From Solea solea (lineage: Eukaryota > Chordata > Actinopteri > Pleuronectiformes > Soleidae): a stretch of 64,000 bases of DNA. A program made the translations under genes and the position numbers. Numbering within the stretch: the first letter of the stretch is position 1; every line of letters starts with the position of its first letter. The stretch is from positions 9,236,054-9,300,053 of the forward strand of contig NC_081134.1 in assembly GCF_958295425.1 (NCBI RefSeq). Direction: 5' to 3'. Below are positions 1-12,283 of the stretch, one piece after another. The notes under the pieces are model-generated. The model made no database searches and had not been told where the DNA came from. It worked only from the letters and a program-made list of their open reading frames with translations.

Positions 1-751
1 CATTAGATAGTTTTGGATGCGCTTTATTACTTCATCACGCAGTGTTGACAAAGATCGTGTAATTTCAAAAAAACAATGTTAAGGTATATTTTTTTATTTA
101 CTTGATATATTTTATGTTGATCACGTTAATAAAACAACAACAACAATTGTATCAGATTCCATGTCTTAAAAAAAGTGTACATATATATATGATTAAATTA
201 TGGATCAACAATTAATCGAATGTCAAATGATCATTTTAGATTAAATCTTGTCCTGACGTATACACATCATACTCTACGGACTGTTTCTCACAGATCTGCA
301 CAAATATCACACAGTAATGATTTTAAATATGTTAGTCAAATGAAAATGAGAATAATTATATAAAAATGACCATTTCCTCTGATATCGCAATCACAATTTC
401 AGTCAAAATAATCAAAATCGTTCAGCCCTAGATTAAATATAGAGATCAAATAAGTCCAAACCTCTTTTTCACATTTCCTCAAATAATACACTTATCAAAA
501 CTTCAAATTTCAAAGAACTAAATTCAGATCCATTCTGTGAATAACCATCTGTTATCAGAGTGCTTATTTTTGATGTTATGGACTTTAAACTGTATTGATT
601 TAAAGATATATAGTCCTGAAATCATGAAGCTAATAATAGCTAGCATAGTTAAACCACAAATGTATTTCTAACAATAAAAGTAATCCAAATTAAACAAATG
701 TAAACAACACATAAGGAGCTATAAGGATTATTGTTGTTGTTTTTTAAACTT

Positions 752-783
752 GTGGGGGTGCACAAAAATTGTGTGCACCCCAC
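752..783. repeat. Short inverted repeat (hairpin)
   Basis: Arms at 752-764 (GTGGGGGTGCACA) and 772-783 (TGTGCACCCCAC) are reverse complements apart from one extra G, with a 7-nt A/T-rich loop. It could be a MITE remnant or a simple palindrome. Confidence 0.6.
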
Positions 784-1229
784 TTATTTATATGGTTCAG
801 TTATGGCACGCCATCCTCTTTCATCTTATACTCAGTGACTCCTTCAGCATCGATTTAATATCTTTGTGTCATGAGACCTACACAAGCTCTTTAATGCAGG
901 ACACACCATTATTGGTTTTGACTTTACAAATGTGGAAAGTGGACCCATGACTCCAACTTGTCATACTGTGCTCCCAATTACAAAACTGCATGGATTCCTT
1001 CAGCTCCATAATCAAATCTCCAAGCTTACTCTCCTGAAAGTGGTCAGCTGATTGTGGCGATCACAGTAATTGAATGAACCCAGCGTGCACTGGATTTGAA
1101 GTGCTGACTAATCTATCACTACATTAAAGAGCTAACTTTCATCTTTAACGGCATCGTGTGGGGATTTGCATTTCTGTTTGTTGCAATACAATTATCAATA
1201 TCTATACATGCAAGGAACAGCAGGTGTTC

Positions 1230-1265
1230 ATATACAGTACATATATACATATATGTACTGTATAT
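1230..1265. repeat. Perfect 17-bp inverted repeat, 2-nt loop
   Basis: Arms 1230-1246 and 1249-1265 (ATATATGTACTGTATAT on the right) pair perfectly around a 2-nt centre. It lies 22 bp before a second perfect hairpin. Confidence 0.8.
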
Positions 1266-1287
1266 ACATGTGTGTGTATATGCCATT

Positions 1288-1327
1288 GTTGGCCTAGATA
1301 TTTATATGGATAAATATCTAGGCCAAC
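1288..1327. repeat. Perfect 18-bp inverted repeat, 4-nt loop
   Basis: Arms 1288-1305 and 1310-1327 (core GGCCTAGATATTTAT) pair perfectly around the loop ATGG. With the neighbouring hairpin it may be the core of a palindromic MITE. No target-site duplication was identified. Confidence 0.8.
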
Positions 1328-2639
1328 TGCCAATATTGCACATTCCATTATTGTACTTATCTGAATATTGCACAGACACTCCTATTGCACTACAGACAGT
1401 ATTTACAGAAATTCAACAGCACTTGTATTATTATTAATTATAAATTATTTAGGTTGCAGATAAATGAGGACACAAATAAGTGCAGTGACGAAGCCTTTCT
1501 CAATTCGTGGGCTCCAAAAAATCCAGACGACATTTCCCCTGCCACGGAGGCTACATTTGGTGGAACCCTCACAGCTCAACATATCCCAAATGTCATTGCG
1601 CACCAGAAATTACCTTTTTTGGGGGGATGGTGGTAGGTGGATTTCAATTGCAGCAGCAGTCTTTTTGGTGTCTAGCCATTCAAATTGCTAATGTTAATAA
1701 AGCCAGTGCTGATGCTTATTTTACCCAAAGTCACACAGGTTATTTTGACATTTGTAGTTGTTTCGCTATCTGCAGCTCTGTAGCTCAGAACAGCTATTGA
1801 GTTAGTTCTCCGTAGGCCAGACTGACTGTCCCATTTAACAAAGTTGTGCCTTCTGAGCCACATCGAGTTGCGACACAGCTTATATCTCCCACCAGAGGTG
1901 AAAAGCTTGTACTCACAGTGAGCGACAAGTCTACAACTTATTTTAGTGATAAACCATCTCAAATGAATTAGTTATTGTCTCCTCTGACAAAGAGATGATG
2001 ATGTAGGTTGGGTTTATCTGTCTGTGTGAGCAGCATAACTCAAAGGGTAAAGGAAATATTTATGTTTAATGTTTTGTGGTCACGTACCAAAGAAGATATG
2101 ATTGGATTTTGATGTTGATCCGGATCTGAATATAGGAGTGAACTGATATCGTAAGAAAGTGAGTGGAGGTCTGTGCTCTCTGAGTGCTTCCTCTAGTTTT
2201 AAATCTCCAGTATTGATAGAAGATAAGATAAAACAGACTTTGTTGTCCCAGTTGGTAATCTACCATGGACTACAGAGCACTTGTGTTACTACCATACAGG
2301 CAACTAGTCTCTCATGCAAAGGGCTTCTTTAGTTCATGTTTTAAATGTTTTTAAAACATGTGATCTCCACAAGAAAACCAAAATATCATAAAGTACAGTG
2401 TGTTCTTGTCAGAATACCTGCAGATGGTGTACAGAAGAGGACAAGGGCCACGTGAAAGGTCAGAATTCTGACCATAATCTGAGAATTCAAGCTGTCTTTT
2501 TGTGAATTTCGTTTCCAAAGAAATATTGTAGCCATAATCCTCTCTGTAACATGAGATAATTGTGTGAGGATGATTTTTCTTAGGCCTTGATAAGAAAGTG
2601 CATCTCTGATTGATTCATTCAATGCTGACCATGTGAACA

Positions 2640-3132
2640 GTGCATGATCAGGGCGGGGACGAGCTGACGTCACGCGCCAGGCTGGCCAATGACAGTGCGT
2701 GTATTCCAGACTATGATTGTACAGTAAATACTATAAGCTTTGCCTCCTTCGTTCTCACTGCAGCGATGCAATCAGGTGGAAAAAAAGGAGACAAACCCGA
2801 GGGTTGAGCTATAAAACCGTTTGTGCGAGACATTTTCTTCTGTCAGGGACTAACTTGCCGAGGAGGAAGCTCTCTGCAGTTTTTAGTAGGAGATATCAGT
2901 GTGCAAGCGGGGAACAAGCTAGGAGAGCTCCGAGGGTGTTTGTTGGCCCTCTGCAGTCTGATTCACCGGAGAGTCGCCCCACACCGTTGCCTCATCATCG
3001 ACGTCGTTTGCCCGTCGACATTTACATCTTCACGGAGGCAGAAAGCCACGGAAAGGGACGGGACGTCAGCCCCTGTTTGGCCCTCCACCGCCGCAGCCCC
3101 TAGGCGCGCTGCCTGGCATAGCATGTTAAATA
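2640..3132 (+). promoter_or_regulatory. slc25a36: slc25a36 promoter and 5'UTR region
   Basis: Composition changes from AT-rich to CpG-containing over this stretch, directly before the slc25a36 start codon. Visible elements are an Sp1-type GGGCGGGG at 2651-2658, a consensus CRE TGACGTCA at 2665-2672 and a CCAAT box at 2686-2690, all in forward orientation within 40 bp. No TATA box is clear. The transcription start probably lies 20-150 bp after the CCAAT box, which is inferred. The 5'UTR then contains out-of-frame upstream ATGs (2823, 3123). Confidence 0.65.
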
Positions 3133-3173
3133 ATGAGCCAAAGGGACACGCTGGTTCATTTGTTCGCTGGAGG
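3133..3173 (+). CDS. slc25a36: slc25a36 exon 1 (coding part)
   Basis: Encodes [13 protein letters not shown] and two bases of the next Gly, followed by the donor GTAAGT at 3174. The ATG at 3133 is chosen because the N-terminus then matches the family. An out-of-frame ATG lies 10 nt upstream. Confidence 0.93.
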
Positions 3174-5002
3174 GTAAGTCATACAACCAATGTCACGTAT
3201 GTGTTGTTGTTTATTTTAGAACACAGCCACATGTTTACCCAGATAAACAGTCGTTTGGCTATCTTTTGCGGTTAAGCTAACATTTAACGTTTTTTACCCC
3301 GCGCGTGCACGACACAACACACACTAGCAGCGGAATGCACGTCAGTGTCAAGAACGACACTTCCTGTCAGCACTTCAAAATAAAACACTCTGTACTGAGT
3401 GTGTGAACAGGATATAATGAGAGGTAAAGGTTTAATATTTGAACTGGAGTGTTGGTTAAAAAACAAATTGGTTTAATAGTCGCCCCCCTTAAGTGAACAT
3501 TTTTTCGTTTGCAGTCTGCTAATGTAACATTTCAAAAATCTAAAATGTTAATAAGATGAATTAATGCATCTGTATTGTGGAGCGGTGAGTTTTAAAACTT
3601 TGTTTACATTCCAACTACTGTCTCGATGTATATGGTTATATAGAGCAAATATGGAATGTATGTGATGTTCCATATTTTCAAGGGCCCCCAGGTACAGCAG
3701 ATGAAGCAGCAGCTTGTCTCCTGTTTAGAAATACATATAAAAACGACACAAAGTGAGGAGAACACAGATATACTGTAGGTTAAACCTGCACCCCATACAG
3801 TGCTTCTCATTCACACTTTATGGTAAAAAGGCTTAAGAGTTTCGTTCTCAAATTAATTGTTAACAAAACACTAAAGTGTATTGACACCTCTCTCTTATTT
3901 TCAGTCTTCTGTTCTCAGTTTCGTCTCTCACCTCTCCTTTTATCTTTGACCTTTGATAGTCAAATATGGTTATCTCCTCCCACCACAAGTCTAAACTCCT
4001 TTGTCACAGAGTCAAAATCCTCAAACCACTCAGTGAGTTGCTGGTCTTGAGTGACCTGACCTGCTTTTTCCAAAAATCTGAGCTGGGGGCCTCAGCGCTG
4101 TGCTTCCTCTGACAGCCCCTGTGCAGCAGACAGCATAACCCTGAAAGTAGGCCATAGGTCACTGCTGCCTGGAAGCATGAATGTCCTTACTCTGAAAGGA
4201 GTGCAGCTAGAGGAATTTGCTGCTTGTCAGCAAACACAACATACAAATTAAACTAGTATACACTTAAATACTAACATATAAAGCATTTGTAAGCCTCGGA
4301 ATGATTAAATCAACAATGAATATACAGCTTTCTCATGTTTTTATTGTGAAGCCATACTCTGATTCTGGAAAGCATTTGGTGTCTGCAGAGTGGATAATCA
4401 AATGTGCATGTTTACAACTGCATAGGGACTAAACATTGTTTTGGAGTGGCATCTACAGCCCCTGAAGTAAGAAATATGGTTTACAATGATATTTATCTGA
4501 AATTGTTGTATTTATAATCAGATAATGTGTATGATTCTGAGAGGAATCGGATAAGCTTCAGTTGATTCACATGTTGTTGACGGCAACTGTTGAGTGGAGG
4601 TCAAAGTCTAAGCAACATGATCACAAGGTCCTTGGTTACACTTTATTTTGATAAGTGCGACTACAGTGAGTTTTGGTTGTTTTTATTTCTCTAGTCTAAA
4701 TGAAATGGTCTAATGCTTCACCAGTATTCCAAATTATATATTTAAAAGTTCAAATCACAATTTTATTGTTTAGGATAATGCTTAGCCAAACAATAAAAGT
4801 GTAATGACTTGTTGAAATGCTTCAAATACAGATTCAAATACGGTACATGGTGAAAAGTTCAATAGGTTCATATGTACGGTGTTTGCTTGTGTGCCTGCTC
4901 CAAGGTAACTTAAGAGCTGGATGGAATAACAGATTGTGTTACCATTATTTGGTGAGTGAGTTAATGAGTGTGTGTGTGTGTGTGTGTGTATATATTATAG
5001 GG

Positions 5003-5056
<54 letters not shown>

Positions 5057-8000
5057 GAGTATTTTTATTGTCTGCTCTTTTCATGATTACAATTAAGGAT
5101 AGACTAGAATATTAAAACCCATTATTTCTATCTGTCTCTTCTCTCTTATGGCTAATTTATGCAAATGCAGTGTTTGCTTTTCTTCATTTTATCCCTTTCT
5201 TCCACTGTGCCCTTTTGTTTCTGAACCCTTGTCCTCCCAACCACCTTCCCCTGTGTCCTTTGCAGATGTGGAGGTACAGTGGGTGCAATTTTGACTTGTC
5301 CTCTGGAAGTGGTGAAAACAAGACTACAGTCCTCCTCCATCACTCTCTACATCTCAGAAGTCCAGCTTAGCACTGTCAATGGTGCCAGCGTGGCCCGTGT
5401 TGCTCCACCAGGGCCTCTCCACTGTCTCAAGTAAGGAAAATGACACGTCATATTAATTGTATGAGCTTTTCTTTATTAGACATTATTAAACTAATTAAAG
5501 GGATCACACCATGGTTAGCTTTGATGAAATAGATATGGATATAGAGCACTCAATGTAAACCAAATCTTCACATGTGTTTTTAAAACTGGTAAAGACATAT
5601 CAAACTGTCAATTAATATTAGTAAATTAGTTTGTTTCTGTTAATATTCAAATATTCTTGAGTGGTTTTCTGACAGTGGACCATGTCCTTCACTTCCCACT
5701 AGAGAAATAAAACCCATATTATTATTACACATTATTTTCTTAAAATAAACTATTCGATGTGGGAAAAACACATACAATAATTCTCCTTGCGCATACCATC
5801 CTAATATATAGTTTTATTCTTGCCAATACACAGCCCTAGTATTGCTGCCTAAATGCCTACATTGTTATCACAATTTGCAAAATAATGAGTGACGGCAAGT
5901 GGATGCAAACATTCAGAGCAATTGCTGCAATGGCATGTCTGATTTTTGAAAATGTGTCATTGGTCAGGGAATTTTTGCAGTTGCTCTCCCTTGTACAACC
6001 CAGTCAGTGAAGGAAAAGAAATACATGAGATTCCACACAATTATTTTTAAGTCTGTCAGAGCAGACACACACAATGGACTTTATCTGGAGCTTACTCAAG
6101 GGATCTGGCAGGAGAATCTCTGGAGAATGTCCTGAGTGACTTCCGTGTTTTTTGCTCACATTTGTGTTGTTTACAGTCAAAATAGTTTACAGCACAATCT
6201 GACGATGTAAAACAACAGATAATTTGTCTAAAAAGGAGTTATTTGTTGGCATACAGGCATGGCTTAAATTGCCCATTGTCCTTATAATAATATTATATCT
6301 CTTTAGCCCAACACTACAAGTATGTTCTGAACTGATGTATTGCTGGATGATATTATTTATTTGTATATTTATTTATGGCTTTTATATATATATATGCATT
6401 CACCTATTATTTAACCTGTTTTAGGGACCAGATTTTAAGTTTTTGTTTTGTGCTAGTGAATTATTTTTCTGAGAAATGGTAACAACAGAGTCTAACACCA
6501 AGACACTAAAAGTTCAACCTTTATTTTATCCCTATTTGTAGCACCCAATAATAAAATGTATAATTTTAAGCCTCATTAAAAGCTCTGTGGATTATTTGCC
6601 GACTTTCTCTAGATGGTTGCTTGGAAACCAGTGCAAGAAATCCACAGTAGATATTTGTTCCCTTCTGCGATATAATGTGTCATTGCTCATCTCATTAAAC
6701 ACAGTGGAACATTACCAGAAAGATGGGAAGTCATGATTTAGAGGAACCTGTCACTACATAGGTGTTTATTTTGCACCTACTGAGAAAAAAAGAAAAGAAA
6801 ACGTAGCTGGAAAATTATAACGAACATTGGACACCCAGGGCTCAAGGGTTTATGTAAATATTCAATGTAGAATTGTAGATGTTGTTGTTCTGTGGAAATC
6901 TACACTGAGATTGTCGCGCAGCCTATCGTGTTGAGTTATTATGAGACAGAAGCTGTTGCATTAGATATTTTCGGCTGCCAATTTTTTTTTACATTTGTTT
7001 GTCTGAAAAATTGATTGACCGTAACAATAATTCAAAATAGTTTTCTTTTGTCCTTTCGGGTTTTGAAAACACTGGACTGATGGGCCTCCTTTGTGAGATT
7101 GCAGTTTAATAGGGCATTGTTTTGGGCTCAACATTGGTCTTGTGCCGATATAAACCAGCTTTGTTGGCTGTCCTTGAGCCAAAAGTAGAAACAGAACACC
7201 ACTATAACATGATACAGAGTGGGGCAGGGCAGAAGAGGGAACAGTGGTGGAGGGATCAGGAAAATGAAAAGAACACACAAGTCAAAGTGACTCAACATGC
7301 AGTGAGGTGTAGGCCAAGTTCTCTTTTTAGAGCAGGGCATGTTGACATACAATTTAAAAAATGGTAACTTTGGAGAACACAGTCTCTTTCAGATATGTGT
7401 GCTAACCTAAATACCACACTGTAAATAAATAATTTCTGAAGGAGCAGAGCTTGGTTAGAAGGCCCAGTTCATTGAGCCACAAGCAGAACAAAAACAACTT
7501 ACAGCTGTTCCAAGAAGGCCCGGTGCTACTGTATGTGTTGTTTAGTCAAGTGGCAGTGAGGCCATTTATTGTAAGAATATAATTTGCACACTAAAGGCCA
7601 TTTTAGAATCTGGGCCAAAGTACAATTCTTTAGTTCTGGGTCTTTTATGTCACCTTGTCAAATACATTAATGTAAAACGTTGCAGCGCGTCAAGGTTAAC
7701 TGCACGACAAGCTCATTATGAATGAGGTCAACACGTTCGAGGGGAGATAGAAGCAAACTTTGAACTCAGGTGACAGAAACTGAAAACGTGCGCTATTATG
7801 ATAAACACTCTCTGAAGCAGGACACCTGTCATTTCATACTCTGTGGGTCTTCCAGCATGGTGATGGTGACCCAGTGTATATTATTAGGCTGAGCGTTATG
7901 TCCTGGCAGCACGTCAAATAAATTATTATTTACTGATCAAGTTGCTTAGAGCGCCCACATCAGATTTAAATTTAGCGACAAACACAGATGTGCCAAATGA

Positions 8001-11000
8001 AATGCCGTCTGTGGTTTGCCCTCTGTGTTTTGATGGACTGTTTGTCTGTGTCCTGTGGCTCTGTATTCTTATTTTTATGATCATACAGAATGCAAGGGTT
8101 GTTGATTTGTTTGGTGAGATTTAAAAAGACAACTGCTTGCATGCACAGTAATTAAAAATGTTCAAAAAAGTAAATGAAGGAGAGCTTTTATTGAACTGTT
8201 TTCTGTCTTTTGCAGGTTGATTTTAGAGAGAGAAGGGCCCCGTTCACTCTTCAGAGGACTGGGACCCACCCTTGTTGGTGTGGCACCTTCCAGGTATGAG
8301 CAGTATTATCCTAGTTATTCTGGGTGTGTTTTGTGTCGCATTTCTGCATTCATCTTTTTAATCTTCAGATGCTTCATAATTCAAGGGCTTTTTCATGGGT
8401 AAAAAAAGTCACATTTGATTGATCACCATGCTGCCGTGAATGTCTCCACAGTTTATTATTCTGTATCTCCAGAGAACATTCCAGATTTCGAGATGTATGG
8501 CTAATTAAGATGCAACATTATCCACTTAATTTCACTTTAACCCAAGCCTTAGTTGCAATATAACTGAATGAAAATACTGATTGGTTACCTTTTTTATCTG
8601 TTAGATAAGCTCTTGGTGGCTGGGCTGCAGAGTTATTCTCTCCGATTTTTAATTAGGATTCAGCACTATGACGTTGGAGAAGCTAAAAACATTCTCTGAT
8701 GCTTATGAGAGCACACAGTCCACTGGGTATGCTGTGGCGTTCATTAGCATGCAACACTCACGCACACGCTGGTATTGCATTCATGGTGTGGATCCTCATA
8801 GACATAATGCATTCCCTAGTCACTTACCCCAACCTGAACCATCACAACTAAATGCCTAACCCTTAACCCAACTCTAACCCAAATATTTCTATGAGGACGC
8901 TTGCACCAGCAGTGTCACTCATTAAGTGTGGGTGATGCCCTCACACATTCTCAGCCAATCACATGATTGATCTGCACAGCAGCATGTTTATGACAAAGAC
9001 GAATGTGTGCTTTCAATTCCCATGGAGGGCGGAGGATTTGAGGTCACTGGATTTAATTCCACTCAGCAGAAACCCTGACTTAATCCTGTGATTTTTATTT
9101 AGTGAGGAGAAGTGAGAATCACAGGGAATAAATCTGCTTTTAAAGCATGCAGTGTGATTCACAGTCTCTCACACATATCATACGCATATCTTCCACGGCC
9201 CGCATTACACCACCATTTTGGTGACGGCAGGAGCCACTTGAAACTGGTGTGTCACAATAATTCCTGTCAAGCTAATATTAGAGGTAGCCTCAGCTAGCAT
9301 ATCTATTGTTGGCCTTGTCATCATAGCAGACCCGGTTTGTCGATGTCAAACTGCAAACAAGATAGTGTTGTAGGGCTCCAACTAACTACTATTTTCATAA
9401 AATATTCCATTAGATTATTTTCTTGATTAATCAATTGGTTGTTTTGTCCATAAAATATCAGAAAATGTTGATCTGTGTTTCTCACACCAGGAAATGATGG
9501 CGTTCTGTCTTGTTATGTCCACAAACCAAAAATAATTCAGTTTTAATGGAGAAACCAGAAAATATTCATATTTAAACGGTCAGAGAGAGGTTTTAATTAA
9601 TAAAAGAACACTTTAATAAAAATAATTATTCATTGATTAGCAAAATAGTTGGCGATTAGTCCTTAGTCTGCTTATCCAATGTTTCTTATTTCTTATTGAA
9701 CTCCATCTTCTTTGTCACAGGGCGATCTATTTTGCAGCCTATTCAACAGCCAAGGAGAAGCTAAATGGGGTGCTGGAGCCAGACTCTACCCAGGTGCACA
9801 TGGTGTCAGCTGGGATGGCAGGTAATGATGGCTCCCTCTCCTCTGCCTTTTCGTCTGTCTGTCCGCCTGTCTCTCAGTCTGTCTCTCAGTCTGTCTGAAC
9901 AGTGTGACTCAATGATGGGGTTTATTTAAAAACATTTCAGTTTGTTTTCATAAGATAGATTTCCTTTACCTGCTCATCCTTTTTTTTCCTACTTCATTCA
10001 TTTTCTCCCATTGCCATGCCTTTCTGTCTACATGTGTGGGATGGTTGGGTCTTCACAAAGTTAAAAGCTTGTGAATGAAGTTTGCAAAAGCTAACTACTA
10101 ATATCTGTTATATAGGCATTACATTGCTCTTTCATGTAAATATTATGTAGTACAGAGTTTAACAGAAAGCACAATTTAAGACTCTTTGGATCAAACCAAT
10201 ATGCATTTTGATTTCATTTAACATGCCCTCACTTTGTTTACTGTGGAACAAAACCTAAAAATGACATTTATTTATGTTGTAAACACTTTACATTGTAATA
10301 TTAAATACAATTTCACTGTGTAGCACTCATCTCCCACCTGGCAATTAAAACAAGCACATTGAAACCATGGCAGTCACAAAATAGTGCATCCTCACCACAT
10401 ACCCTCTGTAAATACACCCATCCACCCAGTAAGTAGTCTCTTTATGGTGGCCTTGATGGCCCACATGTGGCTTAGTGAGCAGAGCATTTAACATGTAGCA
10501 CTCCCTGCGTTTACATGCATGTTAAAAGTCAGATTTTAGTCAGACTAAAACAAATTTGGTTTTCTTAATGTCATGTAAAACATTAGTCCGACTAAAATCG
10601 AGCTAGTCTTAGTCGGATTAACATACCTGAATAATGCAATTCATAGTCCGATTACTCCTCCACGTATATGCTTAGTATACGTCGGACTTGGCGTTCTGTG
10701 CATGCAGCAAAATTTCCTCCCCGGGCTTTGACCTGGAAGTAGAAGGAGACGACGTATAAACTGCGGTACTGTTGCTGGAAATCACACGGCGGGGGCTTTC
10801 TTTGAACAACACAGCAACAATAAGAGCCATACTTCATCTAATTTTACTTTAATTTGAATTTAATTGACATGTACAGCAGGTAGGAAACACACAGAACCAC
10901 AGCACGATCCATCTCACCGTCCACGCACTAGCTTATAGAGAGATACAGCGCCACCTACAGAGGCAGAGTCCGACATACATGGCCAATAAACTGCATGTAT

Positions 11001-11234
11001 ACTTGGACTCAGCAAGTTGTCCAATTGCCTTTCTTAGTCGGACTATGGCCGTAGCTCGATTAAACTGTGCATGTAAACGTACTGACTGATGGCATTCATC
11101 CCTTTATAACTGTGCTGAGGTTACTGTATCTATATCTGACAAGAAACAAGAACTAAACCACATGGTCCTCAAAGTTTAGGTTGTGCTTTCCTCTTCTCCT
11201 GGCCCTGTTGTCCATCATGTCTTCCATCATCATC

Positions 11235-11291
<57 letters not shown>

Positions 11292-12252
11292 TACTTCCCT
11301 CTCCCTTTTTTCCTATTTTTTCTCTTTTTTTACTCTGTTTTGAGGCCTCTCCAGAGGACTCTGTAAATGGTTTAACATCCCAGTTGTTACTTGAACAGTG
11401 TGGTGTGGGCCCCCTTCTTTGCTCTGTGTGTATAGAGGAGAGAGCACTGTCCCCAAAGGTCAACCGGGGCCCCTGGCACTCAGGCGGACACGTCAGGTAG
11501 CACCCCATTTCTTTACACTGGTATGATGAAACCATGTATTTGTAATCAAATTCCATTGCTTATGGCAGTGTGTTTGCTGCTGGTTTGAGTTTATGGTTGC
11601 TCTTACACAGTTTAGGTAATGCTAAGTCTTGACACACACACTTTCCCCCTTTCCTGTAGTCTGCCATCTCAATATAGTCAAGGTAAAGTAATGACTAAGT
11701 ATTTGGATGTGTCTTATTTTTGTCTGCTTAAAAAAAGAAATGCTAACCTTGTCACTGCTACGGAGGTTGTAATCACTATTTTTGCTTTTTTTTGGCATCA
11801 TCCATCGACTCCAATTTTTAAGGAGAATTTGTATCACACCATCATCGAGCATGACATCCTCTTTTTTGAGCGAGTTCACATGACAGATTCTGCTCAGTGG
11901 TACTCTCACCCGTTTGAAAGTCATAAAGTAGTGAATGTGGTTTAGATACAGTGATACAACTGATGGAAACATATCTTTCATCAGGCTTTGAGAATAGTGT
12001 CACTTTTCTTGATGTCATTTACATCTCTTCGCCCAAATGGCAGTTGGATACATGTAGGCAAGGATATGCTACAACACAACCATAGCCCATAACCATTGAC
12101 ATATTTGATGGCTTCAGTAGTGTTGACTCTCTGCTGTCCTAATATTTGTTTAAAAAGCTTGATAAAGCAGTCGGTGTCATATTTTCCTGTTGCCACGTTT
12201 ACAAATGCTCGGCTGTGTACAAACATGACAACAGCTGTGAGTGGCTGCCATA

Positions 12253-12283
<31 letters not shown>

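Larger units (their letters stand above)
1..2639. other. AT-rich intergenic region upstream of slc25a36
   Basis: No convincing exon was found on either strand. Open frames are short, without splice context or recognisable protein similarity. The sequence is AT-rich with scattered short inverted repeats (752-783, 1230-1265, 1288-1327). A stretch near 2218-2250 resembles an old retroelement tail (AGATAAGATAAAACAGACTT). The gene to the left, if any, lies outside the window. Confidence 0.6.
8294..9720 (+). other. slc25a36: slc25a36 intron 3
   Basis: Phase-2 intron containing a relic of the 'GTGAGGACC' repeat in reverse orientation (about 8760-8905) and a hAT-type MITE relic (9371 to about 9670) that ends only about 50 bp before the exon 4 acceptor. 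Confidence 0.8.

Noticed and set aside
2717..3103. 128-codon open frame overlapping the slc25a36 leader
   Set aside because: It reflects the GC-rich, stop-poor 5'UTR. It ends before the carrier start and has no recognisable domain.
5004..5056. Regular array that might suggest a CRISPR-like repeat
   Set aside because: It is a plain GATA microsatellite without spacers, in a vertebrate intron. No CRISPR array exists in the window.
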